Origin: Folioceros fuciformis
Taxonomy: Eukaryota > Anthocerotophyta > Anthocerotopsida > Anthocerotales
Assembly: GCA_049999805.1 (NCBI GenBank)
Contig: JBNGIO010006371.1
Span: 323,260 to 387,259, forward strand
Direction of reading: 5' to 3'
DNA: 64,000 nucleotides
The translations under genes were made by a program, and so were the position numbers. Shown one piece after another: positions 36,901 through 46,607 of this stretch. The notes below the pieces were generated by a model. It saw nothing but the letters and a program-made list of their open reading frames with translations, had not been told where the DNA came from and made no database searches. How positions within the stretch are numbered: position 1 is the stretch's first letter; each line of letters starts with the position of its first letter.

Positions 36901-37034
36901 TCACCCACACTTTCACCATCCTGCCCTGCGCGCACCTCAGCCATGTGGATGGCCAGGGAGCTCGCTTGCTCTACCCTGGCTTGCACCAATTCGCCCTCGA
37001 CGGAGCCGTTCGTTCCGTTTTGCTCACCCTTTGA
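33914..37034 (+). CDS. GH3 beta-D-xylosidase / alpha-L-arabinofuranosidase, first copy
   Basis: Six exons (33914-34321, 34420-34776, 34925-35094, 35250-35698, 35820-36242, 36418-37034), GT-AG and phase-consistent, giving 807 aa. A signal peptide ends near GCSQAQ (~24), so the enzyme is secreted to the wall. Plant BXL landmarks: [77 protein letters not shown], and the nucleophile Asp317 in YLVSDCDAV. The C-terminal half has [56 protein letters not shown] and a fibronectin-III-like end. Known role: releasing terminal xylose or arabinose from xylan and arabinan side chains. The second copy at 42773 has the same exon plan, so they arose by tandem duplication. Confidence 0.96.
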
Positions 37035-37194
37035 CATCAGTGGAAGTAAAGAATTAGGGTTAGGCGGTGGACACCTGTTTTCATGTAGGTTGCAAAGCAA
37101 GGGAAGCCAAGGCAAGGCTTTGCTTGCCTCTGTAACGCGTGTTTGCATTTCGCGCTGCTTCAATGCGTACCCCACCTTTTTTTTGTCAACTGGC

Positions 37195-37660
37195 GTTCAG
37201 CCAAGAGTACTGTCTGTTGAGAACCCCACCTTTCTGATTGTCAACTGGCGTCCAGTGTTCCAGCCAAGAGTACTCTCTCTTGAGAGCCAAGAGTACTGTC
37301 TCTGCTTGTCGTCCACTGGCAACTGGCGTCCGCTGTTCTAGGAGCTTGAGCTTGAGAGCCAAGAGTACTGTCTCTGCTTGGACGCCATGGCGTCCACTGT
37401 TCTAGGAGCTTGAGAGCCAAGAGTACTNNNNNNNNNNCGTCCACTGTTCTAGGAGCTTGAGAGCCAAGAGTACTGTCTCTGCTTGTCAACTTGCGCTGCT
37501 TGTCAACTTGCGTCCACTGTTCTAGGAGCTTGAGATTCTGCTTGTCAATTGGCGTCCACTGTTTTAGGAGCTTGAGAGCCAAGAGTACTGTCTCTGCATG
37601 TCAACTGGCGTCCACTGTTCTAGGAGCTTGAGGACCAAGCGTACACGAGGACCAAGCGTA
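37195..37660. repeat. ~56-bp minisatellite with 10-N gap
   Basis: Irregular array of a unit containing caactggcgtccactgttct, aggagcttgagagcc and aagagtactgtctctgcttg. The gap at 37428-37437 lies inside it. It starts about 160 bp after the stop of the first beta-xylosidase gene. Confidence 0.9.
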
Positions 37661-37823
37661 CAGTCTAGAATCACAGGAACTTTAAGGAACATTGCATGGC
37701 TGGTAGGTTGGTTGTGTCATGTGGATGCAATCTGTGCTGACATTGCCGGGTGCGTGTTGGATGGTAAGGTTGGGACTTCCCGATGACTGGAAGGGCTCAA
37801 CAACGTGTTGATGTGATCACACG

Positions 37824-38670
37824 GTTTCCACGGAAGAGAGAGAGAGCCATGCATAACGTGGGGAGAAGTGGGAGCTCACATTCTGGAATCCCAACATCAA
37901 CATCAACACAGGGGACCGGTCCCGCGGTAGGAGAGAGGCCTAGGCCAGGCGATGCCAGGATCCCCTGTGACTTCCAAGACAGCGAACAGTTACGTGCGGG
38001 GTATGCAAACTTGGGGAGGGGCATGGTCCAGCGTCTGATTCCGATCCTCAGTCCCTCTCAGGACGACCAGCCCCGGTGGCAGTGTGGAGGAATGTGGCTG
38101 GGCCCAGGTTTCTCAAACACGCCTGCGTGCCGTAGGCATGTTATGGGAGTACGATTTGCGATTGCGAGAAGGTGACCCGGTACCGTTTCAATGCTGTGCT
38201 AAGGAGCCAGATTGTAAGCCGGATTTTCATGAGATGTGAAGTGGGCATCGGTAAAGAAACTTCTGCTCCGGTTGCGAGCTGTTGGTTACTCCTCAGGATC
38301 TTGAAGACACCGACATCTTCTCTTCCAACACATGCGTGTTGTTCATTTTCCTGTGAATTATGCAAGGTAGAACGAAATTGCCCAAAAAAGTAAAAACAAA
38401 GAAGGCTTTGAAGGAATGGGAACTCCGTGAGTGAGTACAGCCTGCTCTGAACAAGATCCCATCAACTCGTGACTGCACCTGGAGGATTGAACAAGAAGTA
38501 ATTGCCGTTTCAGTGATAGGCCATTTTGGACATCACAGCTGATTGTATGGCTATCTACCACGCAGGTTTGTTAACTTGATGACCAGTGTGCCAGCCGGCC
38601 AGCTTCCAGCTGCACGTGCAGGTGAGTAACAATGAAACCAGGAAAGGGAGCTGCGTGTCCTTGACCTTGT
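37824..38670 (+). pseudogene. Degraded third beta-xylosidase copy
   Basis: Ordered blocks match the second beta-xylosidase gene. gtttccacggaag (37824) followed by cccaacatcaacatc corresponds to exon 2. ctcaggatcttgaagacacc (38291) equals the start of exon 3. gtgagtacagcctgctctg (38431) equals the exon 3/intron 3 junction. cagcttccagctgcacgtgc (38602) equals part of exon 6. Sequence between is scrambled by indels and much of exons 3-6 is lost. Because intron sequence is kept, it is a duplicated rather than a processed pseudogene. Confidence 0.85.
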
Positions 38671-39064
38671 TGGTCACTCAATTGTTGAACTGAGGGACAC
38701 ATTCCTGACTCCATTAGATACCCTCTCACAGCCGCCGCGATTGCATTTCGAGGCTTCTCAGGTTAAGGCTAAGAACCAATTGACATATACCGCACCTTGG
38801 TAATGCCCAGTTCTCTTGACTCGGCAAATCATACACTAAAACTACAAGCTAGGCTAACATGTTGTATGTCCTTACAGAAGCCCAGGAAACCCATCTTTAA
38901 TAAATCACAAGCCAACGTGGTGAGCTGCGTACTGGGAATGCCACCCCAATTCCCTCCTTTTCATGCCATCACGATCATTCTATTGGCCGAGGGACTGAAA
39001 ATGTTAGACCAGCTGCACATAAGCCATGGAATCAGCTTGCGTGAGCAGCTGCCAGTATAGCTCC

Positions 39065-39310
39065 AGTCGCAGCTTACTCACAACAGGTAGGCCTTTGTAC
39101 TTGGCACTTAGTTAGCTCAAGAAGTTGCAGCTTACTCACAACATACCTTTGTTCTTCACACTTGTTAGTCCCAGAAGTTGCACCTTGCTCACAACAAGTA
39201 GGCCTTTGTACTTCAAACTTGTTAGCCCCCGAAGTTGCAGCTCACTCACAGTAGGTAGGCCTTTTCTACTTCATACTTCTTAGCCTAGGAGTACTTCACA
39301 CTTGGTAGCT
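39065..39310. repeat. ~58-bp degenerate tandem repeat
   Basis: About four copies of a unit containing gaagttgcagcttactcaca, acaggtaggcctttgtactt and cacttgttag. Confidence 0.8.
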
Positions 39311-39884
39311 TAGGAATGTTGTCTGGAATTTCAGAGGCATGTTCAGTTAAAAATATTATGGAATTTAGAGGCTCTTAAAAGGGCTCGAGCATTCATGCAT
39401 CAGCATATCATTCCTGCTGTAGAAGATGGACAGTTAGTCTACTTAATATTGAATGCATATTCTTCAACTATATTTATTTTTTATTATTTTGTATAATTAT
39501 TATCAACAACAAGACAATTAGCAACCTTAATATGTTTATCACCACACCACTTTAATAATAATAATATTTAAATATAAAATAAATTTGTTGCCTAGATAAA
39601 GGCATTTTTTACCTTGAGAAAAACGAAAAACCCATGACCCTATTCCTATTAAAGTTGGAAACAACCCGTTTTTTTTTAAAGAAAGTAATCACTAGTTAAA
39701 ACTAGAACAACTCAAACTGGAATACTAGATAACACAATAGAATATTTTACTGACTAGTGCAAACTAGAGAAACTAGGGGGCAAAGCAAGCTCTAGCCCTG
39801 AAAACGACCCATGGGAAGTGCTATATTTTCATGAAATATAGCATCTTGGAAGGAAATTTGAAATGAAATGCTATATATATTTCA

Positions 39885-40615
39885 TCCCAAATCTTCTTCC
39901 TTGCAATACTACATTTCATTTCAAATCTTCTTCCTTGCAATGCTACATTTCATCCTAAATCTTCTTCCTTGCAATGCCACATTTCTTTTCAAATCTTTTT
40001 CCCTGCAATACTACATTTCGTTTCAAATCTTGTTCCTTGCAATGCTACATTTCATCCCAAATCTTCTTCCTTGCAATACTACATTTCATTTCAAATCTTG
40101 TTCTTTGCAATATTATATTTCATCCCAAATCTGCCTCCTTGCAATACTACATTTCATTTCAAATCTTCTTCCTTGCAATACTACATTTCATTTCAAATCT
40201 TCTTCCTTGCAATCCTACATTTCATCCCAAATCTGCCTTCTTGCAATACTACATCTCATTTCAAATCTTCTTCCTTGCAATGCTACATTTCATCCCAAAT
40301 CTTCTTTCTTGCAATACTACATTTCATTTCAAATCTTCTTCTTTGCAATGCTACATTTCATCCTAAATCTTCTTCCTTGCAATGCTACATTTCATCCTAA
40401 ATCTTCTTCCTTGCAATACTACATTTCATTTCAAATCTTCTTCTTTGCAATACTACATTTCATCCCAAATCTTCCTCCTTGCAACACTACATTTCATTTC
40501 AAATCTTCTTCCTTGCAATCCTACATTTCATCCTTAATCTTCTTCCTTGCAATACTACATTTCATCCCAAATCTTCTTCTGCAATACTACATTTCATTTC
40601 AAATCTCCTTCCAAG
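39885..40615. repeat. 34-bp minisatellite
   Basis: About 21 copies of a 34-bp unit (ttgcaatactacatttcatt plus tcaaatcttcttcc), for example at 39901 and 39935. The unit has no stop in any forward frame, so long overlapping frames (39868-40695 and others) are a by-product of the repeat. Confidence 0.95.
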
Positions 40616-40624
40616 ATGCTATAT

Positions 40625-40905
40625 CCCATGAAAGCCAAGAGAGAGACTGTCTAAGTCACGTACCTTACAAGGCTGAAAGCCAAGAGACAGACTAGTCTAG
40701 GTCATGTGCCTTAGAGGGCCGAAAGCCAAGAGAGACACTAGTGTAGGTAATGTGCCTTAGAGGGCCGAAAGCCAAGAGAGAGACTAGTCGAGGTCATGTG
40801 CCTTNNNNNNNNNNTGCCTTAGAGGGCCGAAAGCCAAGAGAGAGACTAGTCTAGGTCATGTGTCTTAGAGGGCCGAAAGCCAAGAGAGGGGCTAGCCTTG
40901 CAAAT
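40625..40905. repeat. ~46-bp minisatellite with 10-N gap
   Basis: Copies of gccgaaagccaagagagaga followed by ctagtctaggtcatgtgcct and tagagg. The gap at 40805-40814 is inside the array. Confidence 0.9.
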
Positions 40906-41424
40906 ATCGATCTAGGAAGTACCCGTAGCCCCATAGCCCCTAAAGTTGACCATGATCATGACCTAAAATGGATTGGAGATAGTGAAAGACTTGAACAAAT
41001 TGATTGGAGATAGTGAAAGACTTACCTACAACTGGAGCCGACAATGCTTCTAAAGCTGCACTAATATTTGACATGTAAACGACTTTTGCAAAAGTGCTTT
41101 ATCAAGGGATGAAAATGCACTACCGAAGAAGGCCACCACCAAAGAAAGAAAGGAGAAATGCACTCCTATGGTTGTGATAAACCTTTGCACCATCTTCATA
41201 AGTCTTGAAAATTCATAGCCCTATCGGCCAGGGAGGGATAAAAGCATTACACACATCGTGCATAGGAATATATCTACGGGCTTGCTTTTTACATATCCCT
41301 CAGCTACCACCTTGGAGATTGCCACCCACCCTAGAGGATGATTGATTGTAGCAAACTCATAGATATAGTCCCTAATGGCATGTGTGAAGACAACATCTAC
41401 AAGGGAATGTGCGACAAACCACAT

Positions 41425-41800
41425 TTACAAGAAAGCAATATTAGGGATATGTGTTAGGGTTGTGTGATGGACCACATGTGAAAAAAAACAACATTGTGAA
41501 TATATGACGACCACATAAATAAGAAAGAAAATAACATTAGGGTGTGACCACCAAATCTTCAAGAAAACAACATTAAGGTGTGACCACCANNNNNNNNNNA
41601 CAACATTAAGGTGTGACCACCACATTTACAAGAAAACAACATTAAGGTGTGACCATCACATCTACAAGAAAACAACATTGGGGCGTGACAACCACATCTA
41701 CAAGAAAACAATATTAGGATATTACCACCAATTTACAAGAAAACAACATTAGGGTGTGACCACCATATCTACAAGAAAACAACACTAGGTAATGGGACCA
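41425..41800. repeat. ~36-bp minisatellite with 10-N gap
   Basis: Copies of acaagaaaacaacattaggg followed by tgtgaccaccacatct. The gap at 41590-41599 is inside the array. Confidence 0.9.
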
Positions 41801-41893
41801 CATAAGCAAGAAAATAACAATTTTTAAATAATGCGCACTAAACGAAAAAAGGCACTCTAAAAAACTACAACAACTGGGATGTTCAACCGGGAA

Positions 41894-41917
41894 ATATATA
41901 TATATATATATATATAT
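41894..41917. repeat. (AT)12 microsatellite
   Basis: Twelve perfect AT dinucleotides. Confidence 0.95.
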
Positions 41918-42707
41918 GTTGAAAACGAAAGAGAATTGTCGAAGGGAGGTAGGAGAGTTGTGTGTTGAGCAAACCATATGCCGAGGCCTGCAACTCTTTC
42001 GTGCGCCAAGTCTGTCCTGATTCACCAAGAAGGAATCAGCCTGTGCTCGCTTGCTTCACGTAGCTGATGAAGCTCGTTGCGCTGGGTCCCTGGTCCTGTG
42101 CGGCAGAGATTGATGGCTCAAACGAGGCTCCGGCTCACCCTCCGTCTGTTCCACAGCGATCGCTTGCTTGCCCTCGAGGAGGCTACCACACCTCCTGAGC
42201 ATCGACAGTGCAAACCCCGCAGGCATGGATCCCTTTCGGCGCATCACGGTTCACCCTCACCCAGAGGCTACCTAGGAATCTCAACACTGCAGATGTCTCG
42301 ACAGCGGCCTCTCCGCTTGACCACAACTTATGTGCAAGTTGCCCAAGCCCCTTACTTCCACTGACGCAAAGTCAGGTGCAGCATGCAATGACTAAACTCC
42401 AACTGTCTGCCATGAACTAGGTCTCTTCCAGGCAACGCATCCAACACCTGCATCCATGAACCTGCAATCCCGTTTGGAACGCTCGCCCGGACAGGCACAC
42501 CATCCCAGTGTCGCGTAGGGTACAGCCACACCATCCAAGTCTGTCGCCGATTATCATGCCCTGTGTTAAATGTGCTTCGTCTCCGTGCTAAGGACACGCG
42601 CCATTTAAACTGTACCGTCTGTCCTCTGTTCCGAGGACAGACATACTATACAAGTGTGCGTGAAGAGTCATTCAATGTTAGCACAAAGGGAAAGAAGAGA
42701 TGAAAGC

Positions 42708-42713
42708 TATATA
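42708..42713 (+). promoter_or_regulatory. TATA box of the second beta-xylosidase gene
   Basis: TATATA lies 12-17 bp before the in-frame ATG 42725 and 60-65 bp before ATG 42773. Transcription would normally start about 30 bp downstream, so ATG 42725 should not be in the mRNA. This decides for 42773. Confidence 0.55.
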
Positions 42714-42772
42714 GGACCCTCAACATGCAGGCAGAGTGGATATGTCTTGGTGAGGCATGCAGTGCAGCAAAC

Positions 42773-45700
42773 ATGGCTTGTGGGAGTTGTGGCGAGTTGG
42801 TTATGTTAACGTTCGTGGTGATATGGCTACAGCTTGCGGGCAGGAGCGTGGAGGAGTTTGATGCGAAGCCGGCCTTCGCGTGCGACCGTGCCAGGAATCC
42901 AGATGCTTCGGCCTGGCCTTTTTGCGACACTTCGCTCCTCATCCAGGATCGGGTGAAGGATCTGGTGAGCCGGCTCACCCTGGAGGAGAAGGCGCTGCAG
43001 CTGGGCAACAATGCTCCTGCCATTTCGCGGCTGGGTATCCCGGAGCACGAATGGTGGTCGGAGGCCCTGCACGGCGTGGGATACAGCCCTGGAGTCACGT
43101 TCGGGGGAGCGGTGCCCGGGGCTACCAGCTTCCCGCAAGTCATCCTCACGGCCGCATCTATGAATAGAACGCTGTGGTATCAAATCGCGCAGGTGGGTCA
43201 TGTCACTGGGTGCCCAGCGCTGCTACGTTGTGGTTGTGGTAGTATTAGGACATACCATGTTGTGACAAGTTGGGATGGATACGTTTGTGTTGCTGTGCTA
43301 TCGGCAGGCTGTTTCCACGGAAGGACGAGCTATGTACAACTTGGGGAGGAGCGGGCTCACGTATTGGAGTCCCAACATCAACATCTTCCGGGATCCGAGG
43401 TGGGGGAGAGGGCAGGAGACGCCCGGGGAGGATCCTCGTGTGAACTCCCAGTATGCCAGAAGCTACGCGCGGGGTCTGCAAGGGGAGGAGCTTGAGCTCG
43501 CGTCTGATTCCGATCCCCAATTCCCCTTAGGGCATGACAGGAAGCTGCAACAGGAGAAGGCGGTGGCACCACCACAGTACCTCAAGACGTGTGCGTGCTG
43601 CAAGCATTTCACGGCGTATGATCTGGATCATTGGATGGGCGTGTCCCGATACCACTTCAATGCTGTGGTAAGCGCTAGCTTGATTGCCACGTACTTGTGC
43701 CGCAGGATTGTATGCGGGCTTTGAATAGCAGTGGAACTGGCTCATGACATGGACTAAGAAACGTTTGCGTGCTGGGCATGTGGCGTGTAGATTACTGCTC
43801 AGGATCTTGAAGACACCTACAATGTTCCCTTCAAAAGGTGCGTTGAGGAAGGCCATGCGGCCAGCGTCATGTGCTCCTACAACTCTGTCAATGGAATCCC
43901 CATGTGTGCAGATTACAACCTTGTTACCGGAAAGCTTGTGAACGACTGGCGACTTAGTGGGTGAGTACATGTACAGCCTACTCTGCGCACGGTGCAGTTG
44001 TACCACCTCCGCATGAGAGTCCACGGTTGTGGATTGGGCTAGTTCTGACATTAGCATGCTTCAGTGACATGCTTGGACATCACACAAGTCCGGATGATTG
44101 TCTGTTGTAAGTACGTCTGTTTTGATACATGTGTGTTGTGCGTGCAGATACATTGTTTCTGATTGCAATGCTGTTGGGATTATCCACGACAGCTACAACT
44201 ACACCTACACGCCAGAGGACACAGTGGCAGCTGCACTCCACGCAGGCCTGAACCTTGACTGTGGCACCTACTTCCAAGAGAACATCGTGAGAGCTGTGGA
44301 AACAGGCAAGGTGAACGAGTCCACCGTCGACGGAGCCCTGAGCAACCTCTTCACCGTCCGCATGCGGCTGAGACTGTTCGACGGCGATCCCGCCACCCTG
44401 GATTACGGCAAACTGGGGGTGGAGTCCATATGCAGCCAGGAGCACCAAGCACTGGCGCTGGATGCAGCCAGGCAAGGAATCGTCCTTCTCAAGAACGAGA
44501 ACAGCCTGCTCCCTTTAACCGGCGTTGAATCCTTGGCTCTCATCGGCCCACACGGCGACGCCACAGACGCAATGCTCGGAAACTACTACGGTAAGGTTTT
44601 CTCAGCTGCAATGCAATCCGCATCCGCTGCCTGCAGTGCAACATCCAATACATGTTGGGTACGATGTGACATCCAGCTGAGTGACGAAGTGGGCGCTCAA
44701 TGCGTCTGGCATATGCTTGCAGGCGCCCCCTGCAACTACATAACCCCGAAGCAGGGCCTGGAGGCGTACGCGCAAGTGACCTTCACGCCAGGATGCGAAA
44801 ACGTGGTCTGCGCGGACGACTCAGGAATCAGCGAGGCAGCTACGACTGCAGCACGAGCGGACGTGGCGGTGATCGTGGTAGGCTTGGATAGCGGTCAGGA
44901 GGCGGAGGATCGGGACAGAACCTCCCTCCTGCTTCCCTCAAACCAGCAGAATCTGGTGGAGGACTCGACCGCCGCAGCAGCAGCGGCAGGCAAGCGGGTG
45001 GTGCTGGTCCTCATGTGTGGTGGCCCGCTGGACGTCACCTTCGCCAAGCAGGACGCCCGCATCGAGAGCATCCTGTGGGTGGGCTACCCTGGCCAGTCGG
45101 GCGGCCAGGCTCTGGCAGAGATCCTCTTCGGCCACCACAGCCCCAGTAATCGTTCTCGCCATTCCCCATCCCCCATCCACTGTGCATGCACAAATAAACA
45201 CCCATCCGTCCATGCTTCAACATCCGTGCTTGCCATGCTGCAGGTGGGCGACTCCCCGTGACCTGGTACCCCGAGCAGCTGGCGGAAACGGTGGACATGA
45301 CAAACATGAACATGCGGCCGGACCCGGCAACAAACTACCCCGGCAGGACGTACCGCTTCTACACCGGCGCCACCGTGTACAATTTCGGGCACGGGATTCA
45401 GGGCTACAACGGAAACACCTTCCAGCCCGCCTTCTTGCCAGAGCGCTCGCCCGCCACATTCGATCTTTCAGCAGCTGGTCCTGGCCGCCGAAAATCCGGC
45501 CCCCGCCAGCTGCGCTGCTCTGAGTTGGGGGATGACGATGCACAAAGCGCTGTAGAGCCGCCCAGCTTCCAGCTACACGTGCAGGTGAGCAACAACGGAA
45601 CCAGGGACGGGAGCTACACCGCGTTGCTCTTCACGCAGTCGCCCGCCGCGGGCGCCGACCACGCGCCCTTGAAGGAGCTGGTAGGATTGGAGCGCCTGCA

Positions 45701-45866
45701 CGTCGCTGCTGGCAGCACTGCGCACCATGCCTTCACTATTCGCCCGTGCCATCATCTAAGCACCGTCGCCGCCGACGGCTCTCGCGTCCTCAAGCCGGGT
45801 TTGCATCGCTTCTCCCTCGACCAGAGCTTCCATCAGGTTGCTTTAACCCTTCAGGGTTCCCAGTAG
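42773..45866 (+). CDS. GH3 beta-D-xylosidase / alpha-L-arabinofuranosidase, second copy
   Basis: Six exons (42773-43192, 43308-43667, 43791-43960, 44148-44590, 44723-45145, 45244-45866), GT-AG and phase-consistent, giving 812 aa. Exon phases are identical to the first copy, and exons 3 and 5 are the same length. Signal peptide at residues ~1-24 ([16 protein letters not shown]). Landmarks: [50 protein letters not shown], nucleophile Asp322 in YIVSDCNAV (the following Asp of the usual SDCD is Asn), [57 protein letters not shown]. Intron 4 (44591-44722) is 132 nt with no in-frame stop, so its retention would keep the frame. Secreted wall enzyme. Xylosidase and arabinofuranosidase preference cannot be separated from sequence. 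Confidence 0.96.
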
Positions 45867-46607
45867 GAAGGAAAGGTAGCTGAATGACGGATTCGGAAGA
45901 AAGACTGTGAGTAGGAAGGACTGTATACAACAAGGAAGGTCAGAAAGAATAGTTGTAACCATTGAGCCGATAACTAATAAGCTCAAACGATGAGTTTAGT
46001 ATAACAACCCCAAGATAGGCAGAGCTTACACATCGATGTTGGATTAAGTTAGCAGTCTATCTGCATCTGCATAAGAGCTCACACAGAATCGACCAATAGA
46101 TGCTTGTATGAAATGGTTTGGAGAGTTGAGAAGGAGATGGAGTCCAAACCCAAACGTTTTAAGCCTGGCTTTAGTCCCACAAAACCTACGTTATCAACAT
46201 GGAATTACAAGGAACAGGAAGACATGGACGAAGGAGATGGTAAGGAGGGAGACTGAAGTTTGCAATGGCACGAGGGTGAAGGCGCTAAAGGAAACACGTT
46301 CTTGTACTCTCGGACTCAAATCCGCATGATTTTTAGTCTTGAGCATTCTGATAGCGAGAGCCTCCCTTGATAAAAGTTGAAATTGCTCCTATAAATCATC
46401 TACATTGGGAGCAAGACCGGGCGTCGAACCTCGGGTGCTGCGTCAGTACGTTGGGTGGTAGACAGATTGATGCATCTGCTGGCTTGGGTGAGGTGTTTGG
46501 AATTTGGTAGCTCGGAAGACAGTAAGGGGAAATGTGGAGCCAGGCAGGCGATTTGCCTGTAGCAGCAGGTCCTTGCAGGAGGGAGACAAATGTGAGGTTG
46601 GAGACAC
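45867..46607. other. Intergenic region between beta-xylosidase 2 and PPR gene 2
   Basis: 3' flank of the beta-xylosidase, then the PPR promoter. A TATAAAT lies at 46390-46396. A short antisense stretch at ~46550-46605 resembles a PPR L motif. No other gene. Confidence 0.5.
46390..46396 (+). promoter_or_regulatory. TATA box of PPR gene 2
   Basis: TATAAAT about 215 bp before ATG 46608 and 290 bp before ATG 46680. Confidence 0.45.

Larger units (their letters stand above)
37035..42772. other. Minisatellite-rich spacer between the two beta-xylosidase genes
   Basis: 5.7 kb with a degraded beta-xylosidase copy (37824-38670), five tandem-repeat arrays, an AT dinucleotide run and three 10-N gaps. 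The 42.0-42.7 kb part is GC-richer but has no recognised gene. Confidence 0.6.

Noticed and set aside
36249-37175. 308-codon antisense frame over the first beta-xylosidase
   Set aside because: Shadow of the GC-rich coding strand with no recognisable motifs. The same applies to long antisense frames in PSAG, PPR, NBR1 and pectin methylesterase genes.
37195-41800. CRISPR-like direct repeats
   Set aside because: The arrays are contiguous minisatellites without unique spacers, in a eukaryotic genome.
42725-42772. Upstream ATG 42725 for the second beta-xylosidase
   Set aside because: It lies about 12 bp after a TATA box, before the expected transcription start. ATG 42773 begins directly before the signal peptide.
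44165-44175. Loss of the catalytic nucleophile in the second beta-xylosidase (SDCN)
   Set aside because: In GH3 enzymes the nucleophile is the Asp right after Ser (SD-C/W), and it is present. Only the neighbouring acidic residue is changed.
46416-46490. tRNA-like T-arm (gggcgtcgaacctcggg)
   Set aside because: No matching acceptor, D or anticodon stems could be folded around it.
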